Shown here: positions 7,355 through 12,795 of the stretch, piece by piece
Layout of the letters: the number at the start of each line of letters is the position of its first letter
Position numbering within the stretch: the first letter of the stretch is position 1
Notes under the pieces: generated by a model
Seen by the model: the letters and a program-made list of their open reading frames with translations, nothing else
What the model was told of the DNA's origin: nothing
The model's database searches: none
From: an uncultured Eubacteriales bacterium
Lineage (GTDB): Bacteria > Bacillota > Clostridia > Oscillospirales > Acutalibacteraceae
Length of the DNA stretch: 13,076 nt
NCBI GenBank assembly: GCA_934463265.1
Contig: CAKSIU010000020.1
Span: 1-13,076, forward strand
Direction of reading: 5' to 3'
Program-made: the position numbers and the translations under genes

Positions 7355-7403
7355 TTTATATAAGAATTAATTACTTGGTAAAATAATTTTTGCCTTACAT
7401 ATG

Positions 7404-7432
7404 CTTCCTTATAAAATTATGAAATAAGGAAG
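7404..7432 (+). terminator. Weak hairpin after the radical SAM gene
   Basis: CTTCCTTA (7404-7411) pairs with TAAGGAAG (7425-7432) around a 13-nt AT-rich loop and is followed by TTTACTATT. It could serve as a leaky terminator ahead of the stronger one at 7551. Confidence 0.4.
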
Positions 7433-7550
7433 TTTACTATTAATTGTGCAGTCATAGTTATATATTAAAAAAATTCTATGTGATCCACATTCTTTTTATT
7501 AAATTATAAATCTTACTATTATTGATTTTGTTACTCTCGATATGGATTAA

Positions 7551-7585
7551 GGCTATCAGTAAATATTTACTGATAGCCTTTTTTC
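7551..7585 (+). terminator. Strong terminator closing the RiPP operon
   Basis: GGCTATCAGTAAAT (7551-7564) is followed directly by its exact reverse complement ATTTACTGATAGCC (7565-7578), giving a 28-nt perfect palindrome, and then by a TTTTTT run to 7584. It is a textbook Rho-independent terminator and lies about 200 bp after the radical SAM stop codon. Confidence 0.88.
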
Positions 7586-7973
7586 TATAAGTTTGACATA
7601 ATAATCCAAATTAAACGTGCAAAACTGGAATATAGATACATAAATTGGATAAACGAATCAAAAAAGACCATAATTCATTGTTATTTAAAATTCTGTTTCG
7701 GGAGATTACAAGAAATTGAAAGATGTGTAACCTATAGCAGAAATTAGGCAGAGTAAAAAAGGAGATTTTAGAGTGAAGCTTTGAGATGTAAAACATAAAA
7801 ATGAATAAATTTAAAGATCGCATACTTTTATGTTGGATATCTTTATATTAAAGGCCCCAAAAGCCTAATTTTAAAGCATCTGAGGACAAATTATGAGGCA
7901 TTGGCTTTGGTATTACCTACGGTATCCATAGCAATCCAAATGATTTAAGAACAAATTTTTTATTAAATTATTT
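7586..7973. other. Non-coding or decayed stretch between the RiPP operon and the second IS remnant
   Basis: I find no credible gene here. A frame from about 7894 to 7999 is open, reading GIGFGITYGIHSNPNDLR and onward, and could be a decayed coding fragment, but I do not recognise it. The TTGGAGG at 7972-7978 belongs to the short start site described in the next entry. Confidence 0.4.
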
Positions 7974-7997
7974 GGAGGTTTATAACTATGCCGATTA
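7974..7997 (+). pseudogene. Start of an IS-interrupted gene (ribosome binding site plus three codons)
   Basis: GGAGG (7974-7978) is followed 9 nt later by ATGCCGATT (7988-7996, M-P-I). The IS end GAGCGTGTTCAC begins two bases further on at 7998, after TA. The spacing and strength of the site look like a genuine start cut off by the insertion. The remnant of an AAA-ATPase/PD-(D/E)XK protein on the far side of the truncated IS may be the same gene's 3' end, since such proteins often begin with short M-x-I/P-type termini. That link is inference. Confidence 0.35.
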
Positions 7998-8299
7998 GAG
8001 CGTGTTCACATAAAAAGATCATCAAAAATTAAAGCCTACATTACAATAAAAAATAGATAATATCAAGTTTGTCATAGCGAGTAAAAACTCTGCGAAATCG
8101 CTTGACACGATGAAAAAACGCCCAATCTCGTTGCGACGTTTGTAAGTTTCCACATCATAAATCCAAGGTGTTTTTCTATTTTTCTTCGGAGGAATAACAA
8201 GAACAAGCCCTTGCATAAGTGCAAGAGCTTGTGTCTCGTTACCTTCGTAATCACGGTCCATAAGCAAGTAGCATTTTGTCTTACAACTAAGCGGCTCAT
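7998..8299 (-). mobile_element. Truncated second copy of the IS5-family element with transposase 3' end
   Basis: Bases from 7998 repeat the left part of the element at 1617, starting GAGCGTGTTCACATAAAAAG, in the same orientation. Similarity stops after CTTACAACTAAGCGGCTCA at about 8299, so the other half including the second inverted repeat is missing. The encoded C-terminal transposase part (stop at 8041-8043 on the minus strand) shows LLMDRDYEGNETQALALMQG and VIPPKKNRKTPW. It reads NEIGRFF where the catalytic Glu is normally NEIERFF. A one-base deletion relative to the first copy then shifts the frame just before RVKRFRRVFTRYDKLD. It is therefore inactive. The copies differ at many positions, so they are not from a very recent duplication. 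Confidence 0.88.
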
Positions 8300-8331
8300 T
8301 GGAGTAACGTTTTGCAATAAATCCTCTATAA

Positions 8332-8730
8332 CTTTATAAATTTAATAAAGACACCGAAACAATGGAAAAATTAATAGAGGAAGCCCATGATATCAATATT
8401 CCAGTTATAAAATATAACGACGAAAACTCATTAGCTTGCATAATTACGCTGGTTTATTTAAGTGCTCGAAGCAAATATAAAATTGTTCGAGAAATGCCTG
8501 CTGGCGTTGGTTTTGCGGACTTTATATTTTATCCAAATGATAAAAGCAAGCCGGCATTTATAATTGAGCTGAAAAAGAATTCAACACCAGATGAAGCTTT
8601 AAAGCAAATTCGCGAAAAACGCTATGCGCTGGCATTGAAAGATTATACCGGTCAAAAATTGGCGGTTGAAATTTCTTATGATGAAAAACTTAAAAAACAT
8701 AGCGTAAAAATTGGAAATATTCAACTATAA
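8332..8730 (+). pseudogene. C-terminal PD-(D/E)XK nuclease remnant of an AAA-ATPase (DUF1703-type) protein
   Basis: The frame is open from 8332 after a TAA at 8329, and an ATG at 8362 gives a 122-residue product. The text matches the C-terminal domain of the large AAA-ATPase_like/DUF1703 family: KFNKDTETMEKLIEEAHD, NSLACIITLVYLSARSKY, then GVGFADFIFYP (Asp53 counted from the ATG) and FIIELKKN (Glu69, Lys71), the PD-(D/E)XK nuclease core, then DEALKQIREKRYA. Full-length members exceed 500 residues and start with an AAA ATPase domain, which is missing here. Homology extends upstream of the ATG to the stop, so this is a broken 3' fragment beside the truncated IS, not a stand-alone gene. The catalytic residues are kept. 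Expression is doubtful because no clear ribosome binding site precedes 8362. Confidence 0.8.
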
Positions 8731-8820
8731 AATGTAAAATGGCTCTGCAGTGGTAATCTATAGATTTCGTGCTCCAGTATGCACACCCCCTTAAATTTTC
8801 ACTTTATATAGCAACTTAAT

Positions 8821-8870
8821 AAAAAATGGCTGGGTCTCTTAATTAAAAGTCCCAAGCCATTTTTGCTTTT
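8821..8870. terminator. Bidirectional terminator between convergent units
   Basis: AAAAATGGCT-GGG (8822-8833) pairs with CCC-AAGCCATTTTT (8851-8864) with a single bulged base. T-rich runs follow on both strands. It sits between the plus-strand nuclease remnant and the minus-strand gene that stops at 8904, so it can serve both. Confidence 0.8.
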
Positions 8871-8903
8871 ATATTTCTAGCATCGCCAATCTCATATTTT
8901 CCA

Positions 8904-9563
8904 TTACAACTTTTCCTTCAACATCAATTGATATACTTGTTTTGAGGTCTCTGGATCTCGGTGCAATAAGCAATATAAATATTCATTAGTAATCGATTGC
9001 AAAAATGAATCCATTATTGACGATATGATAAATCTGCCTTTAATAGCCATGTTTAAGGCATTCATATCTTCCTCGCCAACAATTTCAATTATTAATTCAT
9101 AATTTTCTGACATAAGTACAGTATCAACCTCTATATTGGCCCTACTTTCAATTTCCTCGGCAAATTTATTTACTGCATAATCTGTAAATTGGGGCGTGAG
9201 CAACGCATAATAAATATTCAATAAAGTATGGTGCTCTTTATATAAAAGTCGGTGTTTTGCTATATATTCTTTCGCTGTCTGATAAAACTCATGGCTTGTA
9301 ACGCTCGAGTCATAGTTCAATATGCCTACACATAATCTTCTAAGCTCGCTAAAAAATTTACGCCCATCTTCTGCCGCATCAGTATTCAGTTTACAATTTG
9401 CTATCTTCAGTACTGCACTTAAATACTGGTCTAATTTATACGATTTATCCTCCAGCTTATTTTTTATGCTTCTTGAAACTATGAAAAAATCTTTTGTTGC
9501 TTTATGCAATTCTTCCTGCGAATGTTTTCCATAGATATCTTCTTCACTTTTTAAAATGTTCAT
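8904..9563 (-). CDS. Hypothetical protein, 219 aa, function not recognised
   Basis: The start ATG at 9563 is chosen because GAGG (9571-9574, minus strand) lies 7 nt upstream; a TTG at 9569 in the same frame is too close. The product begins MNILKSEEDIYGKHSQ and ends MLKEKL. It is soluble, without signal peptide or membrane segment, predicted mostly helical from its heptad-like pattern, with acidic and basic residues evenly mixed. I see no catalytic motif or named domain. It stands alone on the minus strand between the nuclease remnant and the tRNA-Pro fragment, with the shared terminator at 8821 downstream. Codon use and GC content look ordinary for the region, and the ORF is intact. A role in host defence, or as cargo left beside the integrated element, is possible but nothing in the sequence shows it. 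Confidence 0.7.
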   Translation of the reverse strand: MNILKSEEDIYGKHSQEELHKATKDFFIVSRSIKNKLEDKSYKLDQYLSAVLKIANCKLNTDAAEDGRKFFSELRRLCVGILNYDSSVTSHEFYQTAKEYIAKHRLLYKEHHTLLNIYYALLTPQFTDYAVNKFAEEIESRANIEVDTVLMSENYELIIEIVGEEDMNALNMAIKGRFIISSIMDSFLQSITNEYLYCLLHRDPETSKQVYQLMLKEKL

Positions 9564-9710
9564 TATCAAACCTCTTTAATTTTTATTCAGAATCTTAAAA
9601 TCTCAGTTATACCGCGCGCATACTAAACTTTAAATCTTTTCAAAATTCCGTGATTCATATCTAAACTCTTGTCGCACCAGAAGTCAAGTTAATTTCAAAA
9701 TAAAAGTAAA

Positions 9711-9753
9711 AATCAGCTTACAGTACAGATTTCTACCGTACTATAAGCCGATT
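9711..9753 (-). terminator. Minus-strand terminator with no obvious gene upstream
   Basis: On the minus strand AATCGGCTTATAGTACGG pairs along its length with CTGTACTGTAAGCTGATT, where the imperfect positions become G-U wobbles. TTTTTACTTTTATTTT follows. On the plus strand the same positions would be A-C mismatches, so the minus strand is favoured. It could end a transcript running leftward from the tRNA-Pro region or a small RNA. Confidence 0.6.
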
Positions 9754-9775
9754 CTATAATTTTGATTAATTTAAC

Positions 9776-9840
9776 CGTGTGAAAGTATGCACACACCTGT
9801 GAAAATTTTTTCAAAAAAATGCACACACCTGCACACCCCT
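9776..9840. repeat. Cluster of TGCACAC motifs
   Basis: GTATGCACACACCTG (9785-9799), ATGCACACACCT (9819-9830) and GCACACCCCT (9831-9840) form a short cluster, and AGTATGCACACCCC recurs about 1 kb away at 8776-8789. GTGTG at 9778-9782 also pairs with CACAC at 9790-9794. The function is unknown; possibly protein-binding sites or remnants of a repeat family. Confidence 0.5.
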
Positions 9841-9899
9841 AGAGGAAAGGTAGCAAAATGTGGCTGTATTTTTTAAAAATACAACAATAAAAACAACCC

Positions 9900-9934
9900 T
9901 AAAAACAAAGAAATCCCAGTATACTGGGATTTCT
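9900..9934 (-). terminator. Terminator downstream of the tRNA-Pro fragment
   Basis: AGAAATCCCAGTATACTGGG with its completion is a 26-nt perfect palindrome (9909-9934). On the minus strand it is followed by CTTTGTTTTTAGGG, so it would end leftward transcription. It lies 28 bp after the CCA end of the tRNA-Pro 3' fragment, the usual place for a tRNA gene's terminator. Confidence 0.75.
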
Positions 9935-9961
9935 CGTTGTATCAAAAGATACGTACTATTA

Positions 9962-10006
9962 TGGTCCGAGTGACTGGAATTGAACCAGCGGCCTCTTGAA
10001 CCCCAT
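9962..10006 (-). other. 3' fragment of tRNA-Pro(GGG): probable attachment site (att) of an integrated element
   Basis: Read on the minus strand from 10006, the sequence gives loop ATGGGGT with anticodon GGG, stem strand TCAAG, a five-base variable region, T arm GCTGG-TTCAATT-CCAGT (closed by five pairs), acceptor strand CACTCGG, A73 and encoded CCA at 9962-9964. This is the 3' half of a proline tRNA. The 5' half is absent: beyond the anticodon loop the match ends. Tyrosine recombinases typically integrate within the anticodon-to-3' part of tRNA genes and leave such a displaced copy at the far end of the element. The geometry (3' end to the left) places the element to the right, with the intact tRNA beyond the window. 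Confidence 0.72.
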
Positions 10007-10207
10007 TTATTCTTTATACTAAGTAAATAAAATCAAATATTAGCAATTGATATCAGGAAGAACCCCGCTGTAATCGGATTTTAAAGTCGAAATAAATAAA
10101 AAAAGCTCAAAATATTATTTTTAAACATTTTAAATCTCAAAAAAAATTCGTAGAAAATTCGTAGAAAAAATTAATTAAATTAAAATTCTCTAACAGAAAA
10201 TTAGGCA
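10007..10207. other. AT-rich non-coding region inside the left end of the element
   Basis: I see no gene here. An exact tandem 11-bp repeat ATTCGTAGAAA occurs at 10146-10156 and 10157-10167. Short direct repeats near an attachment site can be arm-type recombinase sites, but that is conjecture. Confidence 0.4.
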
Positions 10208-10266
10208 TGGACAAATTTTAGCACAACTGGGTTAATATGTAAAGCTCTGGGAACAGGGCTTTTTAT
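10208..10266 (+). promoter_or_regulatory. Putative promoter followed by a hairpin/terminator ahead of the early-gene module
   Basis: TGGACA (10208-10213) and TTAATA (10232-10237, 18-nt spacer) or TAATAT (10233-10238) could form a promoter. AAAGCTCTG (10241-9) then pairs with CAGGGCTTT (10254-10262) with one wobble and a GGAA loop, followed by TTATT. The hairpin resembles a terminator or a protective 5' structure at the very start of the transcript. The hairpin is seen; its role is inferred. Confidence 0.45.
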
Positions 10267-10294
10267 TATGCAAAAAATAGAAAGAAGGTATCAT

Positions 10295-10486
10295 ATGGAA
10301 GGCATATTAATAACAGGGTTCGTGATTTTTGTGTTTATAGCAATATATCAGCAATTTCGCATAGTAAGCATGGAAGGTCAGACGTTCAACGCGTTACAGA
10401 AGACCTGCGAGACTTTAGACTTAATTAAAAAAGATTTGTCAGTCGAGGATATTTTAAAACTTTCAGAAAAACACGAGAAAAAATAA
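10295..10486 (+). CDS. Small single-TM protein, copy 1 (63 aa)
   Basis: The start at 10295 is supported by AGAAGG (10283-10288) 6 nt upstream; the ATG at 10268 has no site. The protein begins MEGILITGFVIFVFIAIY, a single membrane helix with a very short outer end, followed by Gln19, Gly28, Thr30 and Cys38, then an acidic/basic tail LSVEDILKLSEKHEKK. It aligns without a gap to the products at 11134 and 11393: Gln19, Thr30 and Cys38 coincide in all three, and Ile-Tyr-Gln17-19 and Gly28 in two. All three are 62 or 63 residues. It leads the early-gene module of the inferred prophage, just before an HTH regulator. I do not recognise a named family. Roles such as superinfection exclusion, a membrane partner for the regulator, or a phage-encoded toxin are all open. 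Confidence 0.75.
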   Translation: MEGILITGFVIFVFIAIYQQFRIVSMEGQTFNALQKTCETLDLIKKDLSVEDILKLSEKHEKK

Positions 10487-10511
10487 AACCAAAAAGGAGG
10501 CAACAAACACC

Positions 10512-11132
10512 GTGGATAATAATATTTTTGGAGCACGGTTGAAAGAACAACGGATAAAAATGGGATTAAAACAAAACGATGTTGCTACTGCATTGGGGTG
10601 CGCGCCGACATCGTTGACAAATTATGAAAGGGGCGTTGTTAAACCACCTTTTAATGTTTTATCAAAGCTTTGCGAAATTCTTGAAGTCTCTCCGCTGGAA
10701 TTGCTGGAAAAGAAATATAATTTTAATGAAATTTTGAAAGCATTGAAAAAACCTGTTAACGCGCGGTCTTATGAGGACCAGGTTGCTATAAATTTTTCGT
10801 ATTCTATTTTTGAACAGCAGACACCGGCGGCGCTTAATCGCCTTGAAAAAGAACTCGAAAATCAAGAATATATAAGCTACCGGACGGGCCTTTCCCCCGC
10901 TGCTTTGGCGGCTTTGGACGTCAATAACGAAAACAAAATTTCGCCGCAGAGTCTTGCGGTCCTAAATAAGCTACTTTCCTGCGAGCAGGGCCTTAAAGCG
11001 CTAAGCAGCGTTGATATATGCTGTCAAGCAACCAATTCATCGACGATGATGGATGACGTGCAGATATTAGGTTTTATGATTTTTGCAAGTATCGCAATCT
11101 ATAAAATTAAGGAATTCGAAAGGAGGGACTAG
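10512..11132 (+). CDS. XRE-family HTH regulator with a C-terminal membrane-like segment (206 aa)
   Basis: GTG at 10512 has AAGGAGG (10494-10500) upstream. Residues ~6-64 form a lambda-repressor-like HTH_3 domain: ARLKEQRIKMGLKQNDVA, ALGCAPTSLTNYERG (recognition helix) and VSPLELLEKK. The middle (65-178) is unlike known repressor peptidase domains, with no Ser/Lys autocleavage motif that I can see. The last 22 residues contain ILGFMIFASIAIYKIKEFE, a short hydrophobic segment resembling GFVIFVFIAIYQQFR of the small protein encoded just upstream. This suggests a tail-anchored transcription factor, or a fusion of a regulator to a relic of the small TM protein family. The gene lies 25 bp after small protein 1 and ends one base before small protein 2 (ATG at 11134), so co-translation is likely. 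It probably controls the prophage early region. Confidence 0.83.
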   Translation: MDNNIFGARLKEQRIKMGLKQNDVATALGCAPTSLTNYERGVVKPPFNVLSKLCEILEVSPLELLEKKYNFNEILKALKKPVNARSYEDQVAINFSYSIFEQQTPAALNRLEKELENQEYISYRTGLSPAALAALDVNNENKISPQSLAVLNKLLSCEQGLKALSSVDICCQATNSSTMMDDVQILGFMIFASIAIYKIKEFERRD

Positions 11133-11133
11133 A

Positions 11134-11325
11134 ATGCTAACACTATTTACAACAGCAACCGCAGTATTAGCCTTAGTCGTAATCTATCAAGAACGAAAAT
11201 ACAGGTACTTTCAGGGACTGACGTTGACAATATTTAAAGAAGTGTGCCGTAAATGGCGACCGACTGCACCATTTTTTGATGCGGAGCACCGAGAAAAGGC
11301 AAAAATTCAAAACAAAAATTGCTAA
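11134..11325 (+). CDS. Small single-TM protein, copy 2 (63 aa)
   Basis: ATG at 11134 follows AGGAGG (11121-11126) by 7 nt. The product begins MLTLFTTATAVLALVVIYQ, one membrane helix, then a basic/aromatic RKYRYF patch, Gly28, Thr30 and Cys38 in the same positions as the copy at 10295, and a charged C-terminal half ending KIQNKNC. The C-terminal halves of the three copies share little, so the conserved unit is the helix plus the juxtamembrane Thr-x7-Cys segment. The gene begins one base after the HTH gene stops. It is intact, with no sign of a signal peptidase site, so the N-terminal helix probably stays in the membrane with the tail in the cytoplasm. Confidence 0.7.
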   Translation: MLTLFTTATAVLALVVIYQERKYRYFQGLTLTIFKEVCRKWRPTAPFFDAEHREKAKIQNKNC

Positions 11326-11392
11326 AAAGAATAAAAATAGAAAAAGAAGAACTGCACTGCAGCTCCTTTTTAATTTAATGGAGGAAAAAATT

Positions 11393-11581
11393 ATGCAAAC
11401 GATTTTATTAATAATAATCCTAATTATGGCCTTATTCATCTTAAAACAGGCAATCAGACTGAGCCTGCTAGAGGAAAAGACGCTCGGAGCCTTTCGGATA
11501 ATTTGCGACGAAGTTAAGACAAACAAAGATAGAATGAACACCCACATATCGCAGTTTTCGCATGAGGAGGACTCGAAATGA
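11393..11581 (+). CDS. Small single-TM protein, copy 3 (62 aa)
   Basis: The start at 11393 is chosen because GGAGG (11380-11384) lies 8 nt before it; a longer reading from 11276 has a lysine-rich extension without a ribosome binding site. The product begins MQTILLIIILIMALFILKQ, a single membrane helix, then LLEEKTLGAFRIICDE with Thr30 and Cys38 again at the shared positions, and a hydrophilic tail ending SHEEDSK. Its stop overlaps the ATG of the next gene in ATGA (11578-11581), which couples them. A GC-rich imperfect hairpin followed by CTTTTTAAT lies just upstream at about 11345-11374 and may separate it from copy 2. The function is unknown. Confidence 0.72.
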   Translation: MQTILLIIILIMALFILKQAIRLSLLEEKTLGAFRIICDEVKTNKDRMNTHISQFSHEEDSK

Positions 11582-11814
11582 TAACATTTTTAGCTGAAAA
11601 AGAATATTTGACACCGCCGAATAACGAATCTATATCGGTTACAAAGTGCTACTTTTGTAGCGAAACGATCTATTATGGCGACGAATTTTATAGACTGGAT
11701 GGTTTTAACTGTTGCGAGGACTGCCTGGACAGGCATTTTAAAGTTATCGCAGAGCCGCTGGATTGGGAAGCTGAAAGAGCCGACTTAGAATATCACGATG
11801 TGGAGGTACGCTGA
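11578..11814 (+). CDS. Small cysteine-cluster (zinc-ribbon-like) protein, 78 aa
   Basis: ATG at 11578 is preceded by GAGGAGG (11564-11570) at 7 nt. The protein has CYFC (Cys24, Cys27) and CCEDC (Cys45, Cys46, Cys49), two CxxC-type knuckles about 20 residues apart, the arrangement of a zinc ribbon. The rest is acidic with a C-terminal ADLEYHDVEVR. Small zinc-ribbon proteins of this type are common in phage replication and recombination modules and usually have no assigned role. It sits between the third small TM gene and the annealing protein gene with tight spacing, so it is part of the same transcript. Zinc binding is inferred from the cysteine pattern. Confidence 0.75.
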   Translation: MITFLAEKEYLTPPNNESISVTKCYFCSETIYYGDEFYRLDGFNCCEDCLDRHFKVIAEPLDWEAERADLEYHDVEVR

Positions 11815-11815
11815 A

Positions 11816-12472
11816 ATGCAGGGAGATAAATCCATTTTTAAGACACTATTTGAAATTAACGTAAACGACCATGTCGAAAAGAAAAATGGCTTATCTTATT
11901 TATCTTGGCCGTATGCCTGGGCTGAGCTAAAAAAGAGATTTCCAGACGCCACCTATAAAGTTTACGAGACTGAAACCGGTTGCATTTATTTCACCGATGG
12001 TCGAACGTGCTGGGTAAAAACAGGTGTAACAATCGAGGAGCTAGAACACATTGAATATTTACCTATTATGGATTATAAAAACAAGTCAATATTACTCGAA
12101 AATGTCACGAGTTTTGATGTGAACAAGACTATTCAGAGAAGTTTAACAAAGGCTTTGGCCCGGCATGGGTTAGGGCTTTATTTATATTCTGGCGAAGATT
12201 TACCTGAAATTGAGATTGAAAAAATTAGCGTCAAAGACGCAAAAATTCTTCAAAATGTAATTAAAAGTTTTGATGAGCCAGATAAATTGTATGCTACGCT
12301 TTTAAAAAGATATAACGTAAACAGTTTTAAAGAATTGACAGTTAAGCAGCGAGTTGAAATTTTGGAAGGACTTAATCAAATGGCCAAAAACAGGGAGGTT
12401 CAAAATGGAGGTAAAGTTCACTGTTCCGGGGAATCCGAAAGGCAAACAGCGACCTCGAATGAGCCGAATTAG
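11816..12472 (+). CDS. Sak-type (DUF1071) phage single-strand annealing protein, 218 aa
   Basis: The start at 11816 is supported by GGAGG (11802-11806) 9 nt upstream; an earlier ATG at 11798 precedes that site. The N-terminal half carries the DUF1071 signature: IFKTLFEINVNDHVEKKNG, LSYLSWPYAWAELKKRFPD, then TGCIYFTDGRTCWVKTGV, a central IMDYKNKSILLE and VNKTIQRSLTKALARHGLGL. Family members are single-strand annealing recombinases related to the Sak/Rad52 group that coat and pair DNA strands during phage replication and recombination. The C-terminal ~40 residues are variable. The 3' end overlaps the RusA-like gene by 68 bp in another frame. Placement next to a Holliday junction resolvase fits an early recombination module. 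The family call is good; activity is inferred. Confidence 0.85.
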   Translation: MQGDKSIFKTLFEINVNDHVEKKNGLSYLSWPYAWAELKKRFPDATYKVYETETGCIYFTDGRTCWVKTGVTIEELEHIEYLPIMDYKNKSILLENVTSFDVNKTIQRSLTKALARHGLGLYLYSGEDLPEIEIEKISVKDAKILQNVIKSFDEPDKLYATLLKRYNVNSFKELTVKQRVEILEGLNQMAKNREVQNGGKVHCSGESERQTATSNEPN

Positions 12473-12795
12473 AGGTCAGAATGTAATTTATACCCCAAAA
12501 CAGACAATTGAATATGAAAAACTGGTAAGAGCAAGATGCGTGGCCGCACTGGCTAAGTCGCACCCAGAATTTGATGCGTGTTTGGGGAATTCGGACATGC
12601 GCAATTACAACGGGCGCAAATATGCCCGCGGGGCTTACCCGCCTGCAGTTTCAAAGATATTTTTTGATAAAGATACACCGCTTGAAATAAGTATAATTGC
12701 TCTTTTTTCTATTCCAAAAAGCATGGGTAAAAAACTAAAAAATTCAATGTTAACAGGTGATATTTTACCGACAAAGAAGCCAGACTCGGACAATA
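12405..12795 (+). CDS. rusA: RusA-like Holliday junction resolvase, 5' exon (130 codons) split by a group II intron
   Basis: ATG at 12405 has GGGAGG (12393-12398) 6 nt upstream. The product begins MEVKFTVPGNPKGKQRPRMS, the RusA N-terminus with its basic PxGKQRPR motif, and runs to LPTKKPDSDN. KPDxDN is the conserved catalytic acidic motif of RusA, which cuts Holliday junctions made during recombination. Immediately after Asn130 and one further base (12795) the sequence GTGCGAC starts, the 5' end of a group II intron. The split falls in codon phase 1, where RusA usually has Ile (ATN) after DN. The last catalytic residues and C-terminus would lie in a second exon beyond the window, so function depends on intron splicing. 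The insert at 60-80 (GNSDMRNYNGRKYARGAY) is longer than in small RusA proteins but matches the subset from Bacillota phages. Confidence 0.85.

Noticed and set aside
7611..7823. Minus-strand ORF (70 aa) after the RiPP terminator
   Set aside because: There is no start site and no recognisable content. It is hydrophobic only because AT-rich DNA read in this frame yields Phe/Leu/Ile.
1617..8299. Active composite transposon carrying the RiPP cluster
   Set aside because: Both IS copies encode broken transposases, the right copy lacks one inverted repeat, and the copies differ at many positions. Past mobility is possible, present activity is not supported.
8072..8317. Second minus-strand ORF in the truncated IS
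   Set aside because: It is an out-of-frame reading of the transposase region and runs past the IS end into unrelated DNA.
10146..10167. Tandem 11-bp repeats as a CRISPR array
   Set aside because: Only two directly adjoining units without spacers are present.
11173..11547. Minus-strand ORF (124 aa) opposite the mini-protein genes
   Set aside because: It is the antisense of two well-supported plus-strand genes with good ribosome binding sites. Its Ile/Phe/Leu-rich text is a composition effect.
12372..12563. Minus-strand ORF opposite the annealing/RusA overlap
   Set aside because: It is a shadow ORF with no start signals; the plus-strand genes carry family motifs in both frames.
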